Shown here one piece after another: positions 25,817 to 34,351 of a DNA stretch of 64,000 nucleotides. Position 1 is the first letter of the stretch; every line of letters starts with the position of its first letter. A program made the translations under genes and the position numbers. The notes under the pieces are model-generated. The model did no database searches. It saw nothing but the letters and a program-made list of their open reading frames with translations, and was not told the origin of the DNA. The stretch is from Halostagnicola kamekurae (GTDB lineage: Archaea > Halobacteriota > Halobacteria > Halobacteriales > Natrialbaceae): assembly GCF_900116205.1 (NCBI RefSeq), contig NZ_FOZS01000001.1, forward strand, positions 992,001-1,056,000, written 5' to 3'.

Positions 25817-26100
25817 ACCAAATCCTGGGACGATCGTCGGTTTGTAGCTGTCGGCTCCGGACGACGGATACTGTGGGCTCACTCTCGCCGATTGATCACT
25901 CCTCCTGAGCAGGGAATCGACCAGTCGCTCGAAGCGTACGACGAACCGACCGCTGGCACCGATGCCTCGAATTGGTCATGCCGGTGCTTCGTTCGGAATG
26001 CGTATCGCGTTCTTTCGTTATCGAACTGAAACAGTTGTCCTACGCACAAGTTCATCATAGCAAGTGGGTAGTAATACTCGTCTCCTGTCTTGGTACCGAT

Positions 26101-27885
26101 ATGTCGAATTGGAATCGCCGTTCGGTGCTTGTATCTGGTATCTCGCTTTCGGTTGGGAGTGGGATCGCGTCGATCAGCGCGGGTTCGTCCGAGTCGACTG
26201 TCGACGACCTTCCGGACCCGGCATTAGAACCCAATCCGGAGAGAGACGAAGATTGGGCGTCCTACCGGGGCGACGCCGGCCACGCGAGATATATTGCCAA
26301 CGGTCACGAGTTCGACGGTGAGTCGCTCGAGGTCGCGTGGACGGTCGATCCCAACGGTTCTGTCGCCGTCGCTGACGGAACGGTGTATACGACCGATGAA
26401 GACGGCGTTGTCGCGCTCGACGCGGCGGATGGCACTATTGTCTGGGAGAACCAGACCGTCGATGCGAACGCTCCGGCGGTCGTGGGTGATACCGTCTACC
26501 TTACCGGTTCTGAAGTGGTAGCGCTCGACCGGGCGGACGGGAGGGTCCGCTGGGCATCCGACTTCGACCCCCAGGAATCGATCAGCAAGCAGACAGTGGC
26601 GTACGAGATGGTCTACGTGGTCGTTGACGGCACACTGTACGCGCTCGATGCCGACGACGGGTCAGTGGTATGGGAGAACGAATCGGTTACAGACGAAGCG
26701 TCCAGCGAAGCGTACGCATTTACCGAGTCAACTGCCGCAGCCAACGGCGTGGTGTACGCCGTAACGGAGGAAATCGTGAACGAGGTGTACACTCTCGCCC
26801 TCGAGCCCGATACTGGAGACGAAGTCTGGCGAGCTCGCGGCTTCGGAAGCGGCGCCCAGCCCATCGCGACATCGGCTGCAGTCGCCCTCGACAATATGGG
26901 GTACTACCAACGGACGATTCAAGATCCACAGACGGGCGAGGAAATCCAGCAGGCGGCGACGGAATACACGGGTCTGTCGCTCGGAACCGAGATCTTCATC
27001 GGTGGAGATGCAGACGCTATCCACGCCCGTTTACTTGGCGAATCCGAAGACAGGTGGGAGAAATCGGTTTTCTATGGCCATATCGGCGATGGCGTTATCA
27101 GCGGAGAGACAGTATACATCTACTTTCGCAAAGACCCCTCGATTTCCGTCAGCGGTGGTGACGGTACTGCGGACTATAGTCAAACACTCGTCGCCCTCGA
27201 CAAGTACGACGGGACCGAGAAGTGGGCGATCTCGATCGACGAGATGCCAGTCGGAGAGATTCGTGCGATCAGTGGCGCGACCGTCTACGTCGATCACGAC
27301 GGCGAACTCGTCGCGCTCCGAGACCAAACTGCCGACGAAGACTCGGATGGTACGGATGACACTGACGGGGATACCGACGACACCGACGACAGTGATAAAG
27401 AGTCGGATAATAGCAACGACAGCGGTGGGGAAACCGACAACGCCGATGACGAGTCAGATGATACCGACGAAGACACTGAGAAGGCCGATGAGTCAGGGGA
27501 CACCGGCAACACCGACGAAGAATCAAGCGATACCGGCGGAGATGCCGACGATACAGGTGAGGACCAGAACGAGACTGACGAGGCCGGATCCGACTGTCCA
27601 GACGAGGGAACCGGCTCCACGTGCGGGAAGGATAACACTGAACCTAGCACCGACAATAGCGAATCCAGTATTGACAGCAATGAAACCAGTGCTGACAGAG
27701 ACGGCGGCAACACTAGTAACGGAGACGAGACGGACACCACTGATAACGAGACGGCCGATACCGACGGCGAGACGGACGACGCCGATGGGGCGCCCGGGTT
27801 CACTACCGGTACAGGACTGCTCGGCGGTGCGCTCGGTCTCGAATGGCTTCGTCGACGGGCGGGCGTAGACGACCCGGACGAGTAA
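26101..27885 (+). CDS. exported PQQ-propeller protein with PGF-CTERM-like anchor
   Basis: A 594-residue surface protein. The start at 26101 gives MSNWNRRSVLVSGISLSVGSG, a Tat-type twin-arginine signal. Residues about 60-410 hold PQQ-like beta-propeller blades: repeats such as VYTTDEDGVVALDAADGTIVWE, VYLTGSEVVALDRADGRVRW and VALDKYDGTEKW. Residues about 415-560 are a long Asp/Ser/Thr/Asn/Glu-rich stalk. The end reads PGFTTGTGLLGGALGLEWLRRRA: PGF, a hydrophobic helix, then three arginines, the pattern of PGF-CTERM signals cut by archaeosortase ArtA and lipid-anchored. Its role, perhaps extracellular adhesion or quinoprotein-like binding, is open. Composition is slightly AT-rich for the window. 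Confidence 0.85.
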   Translation: MSNWNRRSVLVSGISLSVGSGIASISAGSSESTVDDLPDPALEPNPERDEDWASYRGDAGHARYIANGHEFDGESLEVAWTVDPNGSVAVADGTVYTTDEDGVVALDAADGTIVWENQTVDANAPAVVGDTVYLTGSEVVALDRADGRVRWASDFDPQESISKQTVAYEMVYVVVDGTLYALDADDGSVVWENESVTDEASSEAYAFTESTAAANGVVYAVTEEIVNEVYTLALEPDTGDEVWRARGFGSGAQPIATSAAVALDNMGYYQRTIQDPQTGEEIQQAATEYTGLSLGTEIFIGGDADAIHARLLGESEDRWEKSVFYGHIGDGVISGETVYIYFRKDPSISVSGGDGTADYSQTLVALDKYDGTEKWAISIDEMPVGEIRAISGATVYVDHDGELVALRDQTADEDSDGTDDTDGDTDDTDDSDKESDNSNDSGGETDNADDESDDTDEDTEKADESGDTGNTDEESSDTGGDADDTGEDQNETDEAGSDCPDEGTGSTCGKDNTEPSTDNSESSIDSNETSADRDGGNTSNGDETDTTDNETADTDGETDDADGAPGFTTGTGLLGGALGLEWLRRRAGVDDPDE

Positions 27886-28092
27886 CGAGGACGCTCATCT
27901 CGAGGTGTTGTACGACCGTCGTTTCTCGAGCGAGTCGTCCGGTGAGTTGCGTTTCAGTCCGAATAAATGGCGGTATTTATGGAGATAGTGCTTACGGCGT
28001 ATCGAAACGAGCGCCGTTTTTCGTTCGAAACGTGTTCGGGCGGTAAGGACAGCAACAATTGTCTGGCCCCTCGATGGGACCTTCACCCACCA

Positions 28093-28269
28093 TCACGGCC
28101 TGACGATGTAGCCCTTCGACTCGAGCGATTCGATCACGCCCTCGGGCGCGGCCGCGGCGGCGTCGCCGGTCGCCGCGAACTCGAGTTCGTTCTCGCCGAT
28201 CACGTCGAATCGGTAGTCGGTGCCCTCGTGATCGACGACGACCTGCTCGCCTTCGACGGTGATGTCCAT
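28093..28269 (-). CDS. small acidic haloarchaeal protein, 58 residues
   Basis: An open frame of 58 codons from ATG at 28269 to TGA at 28093. It reads MDITVEGEQVVVDHEGTDYR at the start and ends in SLESKGYIVRP, with well-behaved beta-strand alternation, acidic residues and CTCGAG codon use typical of real haloarchaeal genes. No metal-binding residues or membrane segments. It is shorter than the usual cut-off for gene calling. It sits between the PQQ gene (convergent) and the LLM oxidoreductase gene (same strand, 109 bases upstream). Function unknown. Confidence 0.7.
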   Translation of the reverse strand: MDITVEGEQVVVDHEGTDYRFDVIGENELEFAATGDAAAAAPEGVIESLESKGYIVRP

Positions 28270-28378
28270 AGTGGATCGAACGCAACCTACAGCGATGCGG
28301 GTGTTAAAAGTGGTCGCTCGAGCCGAGTCCGTCGGAGCGGTGGCCGGACTCGCGTAGGTTAGGCTCCATCGGACGCCG

Positions 28379-29440
28379 TCACGACGAGTCGTCCGCGGGA
28401 GCCAGCGCCGATAGCGTCTCTCGGATCTCGTCCTCGTTCGCGCCGCGGGGGAAACTCACCGCGACGGCGTCGACGCCCTCGAGCGACTCGAATGCCGCCA
28501 GCGAATCGCGGGCCGTCTCGGGACGGCCCGCGGCACAGAGCTCGTCCAGAAGGTCGTCGTCGAGAGCGGCCGTCGCCTGCTCGCGGTCGCCGTCCTGCCA
28601 GGCGTCGTGGATCTCGTGGGCCTGCTCGTAGCCCTGCCGAGCGATCGAATCCCGGTAGTACGTCCCCATGCCGCCGATGTAGAAGGCGGCGTGCTGGCGG
28701 GCGAGTTCCCGCGCTCGCTCGGCGTCTGCGAGCGCACAACAGGTCACGCCGACCGTCACGCGAACGTCCTCGGGCGACCGATCGCCGAGTTCGACGCCCC
28801 GGCGGAGATCCTCGAGTCTGTCTTCCATTCCATCGGCAGTGAACATGATCGCGTGCCACCCGTCGGCGAAGCGGCCGGCGAGTTCGACGGCCTTCGGTCC
28901 CATGCCGGTCACGTCGATCGGCGGCGTCCGCGCCGGCGGTTCGCTCCGGAGTTTAAACCCTGAGAGCGAGAACTGGTCGCCGTCGTACTCGACGGGATCG
29001 CCCGAGAGTACCCGCCGAATCACCTCGACGTACTCGCGGGTCCGTCGGAGCGGGTCGTCGAAGTCGACGCCGTGCCAGTTCTCGATCACGATGGGGCCGC
29101 TCGGCCCGATTCCGAGGCGAAAGCGCCCGTCCGCGACCTCCTGTAGCGTGGCCGCGGTCTGTCCGAGCAGGGCGGGCGAGCGCGAGTAGGTGTTGACGAT
29201 GCTCGAGCCGACACCGATCGTCTCGGTTCGCTCGGCGATGGCGGTAAGCACCGTCACCGCGTCCCGGCCCCACGTTTCGGGCAGCCACGCGAGGTCGTAG
29301 CCGGCGGCTTCGGCCACCCGCGCGTACTCGACGAGCGCGTCGACGCTGGGCTGGGCGGCGACCGGCAGGTGGACGTCTCGAGCGGTCGTCGTCCGGAGTT
29401 CGCGATGATCCGTCGTTCCACCTCCGCCTCGAGAACTCAT
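28379..29440 (-). CDS. LLM-class (F420-dependent) oxidoreductase
   Basis: A TIM-barrel flavin or F420 enzyme of the luciferase-like monooxygenase family, 353 residues. The coenzyme F420 features are the DLAWLPETWGRDA block near the start, the TETIGVGSSIVNTYSRSPALL strand, the FRLGIGPSGPIV loop and the GMGPKAVELAGRFADGWHA motif. Haloarchaea make F420, so F420 is the likely cofactor. I choose the ATG at 29440, which overlaps the stop of the SDR gene by four bases (ATGA). The two enzymes probably act on one substrate; its identity is unknown. Confidence 0.92.
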   Translation of the reverse strand: MSSRGGGGTTDHRELRTTTARDVHLPVAAQPSVDALVEYARVAEAAGYDLAWLPETWGRDAVTVLTAIAERTETIGVGSSIVNTYSRSPALLGQTAATLQEVADGRFRLGIGPSGPIVIENWHGVDFDDPLRRTREYVEVIRRVLSGDPVEYDGDQFSLSGFKLRSEPPARTPPIDVTGMGPKAVELAGRFADGWHAIMFTADGMEDRLEDLRRGVELGDRSPEDVRVTVGVTCCALADAERARELARQHAAFYIGGMGTYYRDSIARQGYEQAHEIHDAWQDGDREQATAALDDDLLDELCAAGRPETARDSLAAFESLEGVDAVAVSFPRGANEDEIRETLSALAPADDSS

Positions 29441-30213
29441 ACGTCCGGCGTCTCCTCGACTCGAGGGACGCCCTTGGCGGCGATCGTTTCCCCGACCATG
29501 TATGACGAGGCAGGACTCGCGAGGAACTGCGCGATGTCCGCGATCTCCTCGACGGTTCCGATCTGTCGGTCCACGTCCGAGCGGTCGATCGAGTCCGCGG
29601 AGACGCCCATCTGACTCTCGACGCCGGGCGTGGCGACGAACCCGGGGGCGATGCAGTTCACCCGAACATCGTCGCTCGCCCACTCGGCGGCCAGCGACGT
29701 GGTTAGGTTGATGACGGCCGCCTTCGCCGCGCCGTAGTGGCTCATATAGGCCGATCCCTGCTGACCGGCGACGCTCGCGAGGTTGATGACCGCTCCGCCG
29801 CCCTCTTTGAGGTGGGCGGCGGCGGCGTGGGTGCAGTGGTAGGTCCCGTTGACGTTGATGTCGACGATGGTCTCCCAGCCGTTCGGGCTGATGTCGTCGA
29901 AGCCGGCCATGAACGACGCCCCGGCGTTGTTCACCAGCACGTCGAGGCCGCCGAACTCCTCGACGGTCGTCTCCACGAGCGCGTCGACGGCGTCGCGGTC
30001 GGTCACGTCGCACTCGACGGCGACGGCGGCTCCCGGCCGGTCGCTCTCGCGGATGCCCGCAGCGACGGGATCGACGTTGTCCTGTTCGCGCGAACAGACG
30101 ACGACGTCGACGCCGTCGGCCGCGAACGACTCCGCGATCGCCTTCCCGATCCCGCTCGAGGCGCCCGTGACGACGGCCGTATCGCCGTCGACGCTGAACT
30201 GACCGGTACTCAT
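29437..30213 (-). CDS. short-chain dehydrogenase/reductase (SDR)
   Basis: NAD(P)-dependent oxidoreductase of 258 residues. The cofactor loop is TGASSGIGKAIAESFA (near 16-31), the N-N-A-G motif is VNNAGASF, and the catalytic set is the serine of NLASVAGQQGSA and the Y-x-x-x-K of SHYGAAKAAV. Substrate not predictable; the fold suits 3-ketoacyl or sugar-alcohol substrates. It is the first gene of a two-gene operon with the LLM oxidoreductase, the start and stop codons overlapping. Divergent from the HAD gene across a 272-base gap. Confidence 0.95.
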   Translation of the reverse strand: MSTGQFSVDGDTAVVTGASSGIGKAIAESFAADGVDVVVCSREQDNVDPVAAGIRESDRPGAAVAVECDVTDRDAVDALVETTVEEFGGLDVLVNNAGASFMAGFDDISPNGWETIVDINVNGTYHCTHAAAAHLKEGGGAVINLASVAGQQGSAYMSHYGAAKAAVINLTTSLAAEWASDDVRVNCIAPGFVATPGVESQMGVSADSIDRSDVDRQIGTVEEIADIAQFLASPASSYMVGETIAAKGVPRVEETPDV

Positions 30214-30485
30214 CTGTCCTCACCGACGGAGATCGACGACGTGTTCGCTGATTCTCTTACCATTGTTAGACACAGTTCAGAATACGGAGACACTGGTAAT
30301 AAAGATGGGTATGAGAAGCGTATCGTTAAGTGTCTCGTCGCCATTGACAGCCGTAGACAGACGCGGACGAGTAGACGGATGCGGGCGAGGCTACCGAGGC
30401 GGGCACGCGTGTACGGCGCTCGAAGCTGCATCGTCGATGCTCGTCGACGAAACCGGCCCGCAAACGGTCGTCCGCGAAATAACGA

Positions 30486-31259
30486 ATGAGAGACACACGA
30501 ACGGCACAATCCGAGGGCGCTGCCGGGGCCGAGCGCGGTTCGACGAGCGAGGGCTCGTGCGACCGAAGCCGGTGGGAAGCCGTCTTCTGGGACATCGGCG
30601 GCGTCATCCTCGACCTCGAGTCGGTTCGGGCAGCCCACGCCGCGTTCGTCGACGAACTCGTCGACCGCTACGACCTCGAGACGAGTCGGGAGCGGGCGCT
30701 CGAGACGTGGCGCTCCGCTCTCGGCGAGTACTTCCGGGAGCGCGACGGCACGGAGTTTCGCCCGGCTCGAACGGGCTACGCGATTGCCGTCGAAACGCTC
30801 GTCGGGACGGACGTTCCCCGCGAAGACTGGCACCGCGTTTTCGAAGCGGCCGCAGACGACGCCACCGAACCCGTTCCCGGTGCGCCGGAAACCATCCGTC
30901 GACTCGCGGCGCGCGACGTTCACGTCGGCGTCATCAGCGATGTCGACGACGCGGAGGGGAAACGAATGCTCGAACGCTTCGGGGTGCGATCGGCGTTCGA
31001 CTCGATCACGACCTCCGAGGAGGTCGGGCGGACCAAACCCGATCCGGCGATGTTCGAGACCGCACTCGAGAAAGCGGGGACGGCTCCGGACCGGTCGCTC
31101 ATGGTCGGCGACAGATACGAACACGACGTGAAAGGGGCCGCCGAAGCGGGCCTGCACGGCGTGGCCTTCGGCGCGGAGGACGGACCGGCCGTCTCCTACC
31201 GGATCGAGGACCCTCGCGAGGTGCTCGAGATCGTCGACGGCGACTCGAGAACATTGTAA
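30486..31259 (+). CDS. HAD superfamily hydrolase, group I
   Basis: A 257-residue HAD phosphatase. Motif I reads AVFWDIGGVILDLES (nucleophile D36, with the D-x-G-G-V variant common in this subgroup); motif II is in HVGVISDVDD, motif III is the lysine of GRTKPDPAMFE and motif IV is MVGDRYEHDVKGA. The helical cap domain (about 60-120) makes it a subfamily IA enzyme. The first 28 residues are Ser/Gly-rich and probably disordered; a later start is possible but no ATG is well placed. Substrate unknown. Confidence 0.9.
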   Translation: MRDTRTAQSEGAAGAERGSTSEGSCDRSRWEAVFWDIGGVILDLESVRAAHAAFVDELVDRYDLETSRERALETWRSALGEYFRERDGTEFRPARTGYAIAVETLVGTDVPREDWHRVFEAAADDATEPVPGAPETIRRLAARDVHVGVISDVDDAEGKRMLERFGVRSAFDSITTSEEVGRTKPDPAMFETALEKAGTAPDRSLMVGDRYEHDVKGAAEAGLHGVAFGAEDGPAVSYRIEDPREVLEIVDGDSRTL

Positions 31260-31390
31260 AACGCAGCATTCGTCGAAACTATTTTCGTTAAGCACCGTGA
31301 GACTGGTAGACACAACAATGCCGAACCGTATCGACGCGACCAGCGGGTGCTTTCGACCACCGACCTCTCTAGATCTACCCCGTGGAAGCC

Positions 31391-32452
31391 ATGAGTGACG
31401 AGTACCGCGAGCGCCTCGTCGACGAGGACGCGCTGGCGTCGTTTCTAACCGACCACCTCGGACAGGTCGAGACGTACGACGTTCGTCGACACCTCGAGGG
31501 CCACTCCAACGAGACCCTGTTCGTCACCTGGGGCGATCGAGAACTGGTCGTCCGACGACCGCCTCCGGGCGATGTCGCGGAGACGGCCCACGACGTGCTT
31601 CGGGAGTACCGGGTGACCAACGCCGTCGCCTATACTGACATTCCCGTCCCGGAGCCGCTCTTCGCGTGCGAAGACCACGATGTCATCGGGAGCGACTTCT
31701 ACGTGATGGAGCGCCTCGAGGGCGACGTTCTCCGGGAGGACGAGCCGGAGCGCTTCGCGGCTCCCGACGCTCGAGCGCGGATCGGCGAGGAACTGGTCGA
31801 CACGCTGGCGACGATCCACGAGTTGGACTACAAATCGGTCGGGCTCGGCGAGTTCGGTCGCCCGACCGGCTACACCCAGCGCCAGGTCGACCGCTGGGGC
31901 CAACAACTCATGTGGGCGTTCGAGGTAACCGCGGAGGAACGCGAGGTTCCGGACCTGTACGACGTCGGGGAGTGGCTGCAGGAGAACGTTCCCGACGACC
32001 ACCCGCACACGCTCGTCCACGGCGACTACAAACTCGACAACGTGATGTTCGGCCCGGGCGAGACCCCGGAGTTGATCGGCGTCTTCGACTGGGAGATGGC
32101 CACCCTCGGCGATCCGCGCGCCGATCTGGGCTGGATGCTGTCATACTGGCGCGATTCGAAAGATCCGGAGCCGGCGATTCCGGAGCTGACGACCCGATTT
32201 ATGGAGCGAGAGGGGTACTCGAGTCGACGCGAACTGGTCGATCGATGGGAGTCACAGACGGGCTATACGTTCGAACACGAGCGGTTCTACCGCGCGCTCG
32301 CGGTGTACAAACTCGCGGGCCTCGGTGAGATGTTCTTCCGGCGCTACCTCGAGGGCAACAGCGACGATCCGATGTACCCGAAGATGGAGGCTCGAGTGCC
32401 CGCGCTGGCCGCTCGAGCGAAGCGGATCGTCGACGGCGAGGAGCCGCTCTAG
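31391..32452 (+). CDS. aminoglycoside phosphotransferase-like kinase (APH/ACAD10 type)
   Basis: A 353-residue protein of the aminoglycoside phosphotransferase fold. The active-site catalytic loop HGDYKLDNVMF and the metal-binding FDWEMATLGDPRADLGW (D-x-D region) are intact, as is the lysine-strand near the N-terminus (ELVVRRPP). These ACAD10/11-like proteins are linked to acyl-CoA metabolism and phosphorylate hydroxyacyl-CoA. An alternative GTG start three codons earlier is possible. A 26-codon frame (31318-31398) overlaps its start and could be a leader, but this is unproven. Confidence 0.9.
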   Translation: MSDEYRERLVDEDALASFLTDHLGQVETYDVRRHLEGHSNETLFVTWGDRELVVRRPPPGDVAETAHDVLREYRVTNAVAYTDIPVPEPLFACEDHDVIGSDFYVMERLEGDVLREDEPERFAAPDARARIGEELVDTLATIHELDYKSVGLGEFGRPTGYTQRQVDRWGQQLMWAFEVTAEEREVPDLYDVGEWLQENVPDDHPHTLVHGDYKLDNVMFGPGETPELIGVFDWEMATLGDPRADLGWMLSYWRDSKDPEPAIPELTTRFMEREGYSSRRELVDRWESQTGYTFEHERFYRALAVYKLAGLGEMFFRRYLEGNSDDPMYPKMEARVPALAARAKRIVDGEEPL

Positions 32453-32502
32453 GGACTTCGAGAAACCTGACGATAGCCGACTGGGGCCGCGCCGTACTAC
32501 CG

Positions 32503-32549
32503 TGTCGATTTCCACCGAACGAGAGTGTCGAATTTCCCACGAACGAGAC
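32503..32549. repeat. two tandem ~23-base repeats after the winged-helix gene
   Basis: TGTCGATTTCCACCGAACGAGAG is followed by a near copy TGTCGAATTTCCCACGAACGAGAC, with a one-base insertion. They lie between the phosphotransferase stop and the end of the minus-strand regulator gene. Confidence 0.7.
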
Positions 32550-32553
32550 GCGT

Positions 32554-33075
32554 TTAGTCCGACGTCTCCTCGAGATCCTCGTAGATTCGCGGGTCGGTCT
32601 GGAACTTGAGGACGTTGTGGACCGCCGAGTTGCGGATGTTGGCGATGACACCGCCGTACTCCTTGTAACACTCGTGGATCCACCGGGAGACCTCCTGGCG
32701 ATCGCGAAACATCATCACGGTCTTCCACTGGTACTCGCCGTCCGAGAGGAAGAAAAACAGCGTGTGTTTGTCCTCGCGGATGTGCTCCATCGCCGCCTGC
32801 CACCTCTCGGCGAAGTGTTCGGTGTTGAACTTGAACTCGAATAGCGCGAAGATGTAGTACTCCTCGTTGGGGATGATCGCTTCTCGGAAGACCCCCTCGT
32901 CGCGCATTCGCCGAATCGATTCGCTGACGGTGACGTGTGAGACCTCGATGTCGTACTCCGACTCGAGCACGTCCGTGAGTTCTCGCGAGGAGAGCTGCGG
33001 GTCGTCGGCGAGTTCGCAGAGAATCGCGATGTCGCGGTCTTTGAAGTCCCAGTCGGGCGGATCGTCTTCGGTCAT
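32554..33075 (-). CDS. winged helix-turn-helix transcriptional regulator
   Basis: A 173-residue regulator. Residues about 8-65 form an AsnC-like winged helix: DRDIAILCELADDPQLSSRELTDVLE, then the recognition helix VSHVTVSESIRRMRDEG. The rest is a beta-rich domain (YYIFALFEFKF, HTLFFFLSDGEYQWKTVMMF) that may bind a ligand or dimerise; the repeated aromatic strands resemble haloarchaeal bacterio-opsin-activator or Lrp-like ligand domains, but I do not match it to one family. It converges on the phosphotransferase. Possible target: the neighbouring genes. Confidence 0.85.
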   Translation of the reverse strand: MTEDDPPDWDFKDRDIAILCELADDPQLSSRELTDVLESEYDIEVSHVTVSESIRRMRDEGVFREAIIPNEEYYIFALFEFKFNTEHFAERWQAAMEHIREDKHTLFFFLSDGEYQWKTVMMFRDRQEVSRWIHECYKEYGGVIANIRNSAVHNVLKFQTDPRIYEDLEETSD

Positions 33076-33151
33076 ACGAAGCCTGTTTCGGGCCGTTTTA
33101 CGTGTGCGTTTCGATCGCTTCGGCCCCTCTCACGAACCGCTGGCCCGCGTA

Positions 33152-34228
33152 TCACTCCGGCGCGATCCCGCCCTCGTCTCTCGTCAGGAAGTAGAGTACG
33201 AACGAGGAAAGCCAGTGTGATCCAGCGTAGGTGTCGGTAAACGCCTGAGATAGCCCGCGCTCGGCGTGTCTTTTCGCGCTTCGCTCGAGGATGGGCGCGT
33301 ACTGGTGCCCGGGAAGGGCATCTGCGATTCCAGCCAGCGACCACGCTTTCGAGACGTTCAATCCGACGAAATGGAGGGCGATTTCCTCGTCGGGGTCCGA
33401 CTCCGTGTCGATAGGATCGAGGAGCGTTCGCCCGGGCGCGGCGGTGAGATTAGGGAGAAACCGTTCGACCCAGTCGACAAACGCCGGGCGGTCGTACACG
33501 CGCCGCATGAGATCCGCTTCGGTAAGCGATGGGGAGAGAAAATCCCAGCCGAGCGGCTCGTATTCGACGGGATACTCGCGGTCTTCGGCGAAGAATTCGG
33601 TCGCAGTAGCTACGACCGCAGTTTCCAGCGAGTCGTTCGAAACCGTTCTCGCATAATCGAGTATACAGTGGAGGGCGAACGCGGAATTCTGGTGCGTTCC
33701 GACTCTGAACGGACGGTCCTGAGTGAGAAACTCGGATTCGACGAGGGAGACGATTTTCTGTTCGAGCGGTTCGATGACTTCCCGCCAGGCAGCCGCCTGG
33801 CCGCTATTCCACAGATGCAGTTCCGCCGCAAGATGCAGCAACCACGCCCAGCCGTACGGTTTTTCGAAGGATTCGTTCGCCTCGAAATAGTCGACCTCTC
33901 GAGCGACGTTCTCGGCGGTAACTCGAGCGTCGATACTCTCCGTAATTTCGGCGGCTACGGGATGATCGTCGAACAGTCGAAGTTGACGGATCAGCGCCCA
34001 GTGGCTATGGACCGACGAGTGCCAGTCGTAGCAGCCGTAAAACACGGGATGGCGCTGTCTCGGTCGCTCGGGTCCTTCCGGGGACTCCATCGAGTGAGCG
34101 AAGTGAGGGAACTCCGTTTTGATCGAAGCGAGCGGATGCTGTGAGAGCGTTTCTGCAAACTCCGGCCCGATCCAATCGCTTTTTCCCGAAAGAATCCGCT
34201 TCATCTCGATATCTGTAATCGAGTCCAT
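33152..34228 (-). CDS. DUF2891 family protein
   Basis: A 358-residue protein of the DUF2891 family. The typical sequence is visible: HPLASIKTEFPHF, then HPVFYGCYDWHSSVHSHW with its conserved histidines, EKPYGWAWLLHLAAEL, RVGTHQNSAFAL, and the C-terminal GLNVSKAWSLAGIA and YAGSHWLSSFVLYFLT. These blocks suggest an all-helical alpha/alpha toroid, the fold of glycoside hydrolases and epimerases. No reaction is established to my knowledge. The gene and its upstream gap are AT-richer than neighbours, which hints at transfer. Confidence 0.9.
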   Translation of the reverse strand: MDSITDIEMKRILSGKSDWIGPEFAETLSQHPLASIKTEFPHFAHSMESPEGPERPRQRHPVFYGCYDWHSSVHSHWALIRQLRLFDDHPVAAEITESIDARVTAENVAREVDYFEANESFEKPYGWAWLLHLAAELHLWNSGQAAAWREVIEPLEQKIVSLVESEFLTQDRPFRVGTHQNSAFALHCILDYARTVSNDSLETAVVATATEFFAEDREYPVEYEPLGWDFLSPSLTEADLMRRVYDRPAFVDWVERFLPNLTAAPGRTLLDPIDTESDPDEEIALHFVGLNVSKAWSLAGIADALPGHQYAPILERSAKRHAERGLSQAFTDTYAGSHWLSSFVLYFLTRDEGGIAPE

Positions 34229-34351
34229 TTTCCAACATGTTCTGGCCTTTTTGCAATAAATCAGAGTGTGGTATGTTACCTTTTGATGGACTGTTCTGCG
34301 GTAACTCGGGAGCGTCGCCGTTCCAATGTAACTGCCAAACGCGGCAGTTAG

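Noticed and set aside
28379-30223. 614-codon minus-strand frame joining two genes
   Set aside because: Its first half is arginine-rich and runs out of frame over the SDR gene; only the C-terminal 353 residues, starting at 29440, are a protein family match.
30257-30299. TTACCA/TGGTAA inverted pair between SDR and HAD genes
   Set aside because: Arms are six bases with a 31-base spacer, which is expected by chance in AT-richer promoter sequence.
31318-31398. 26-codon frame overlapping the phosphotransferase start
   Set aside because: Could be a leader peptide but there is no further evidence.
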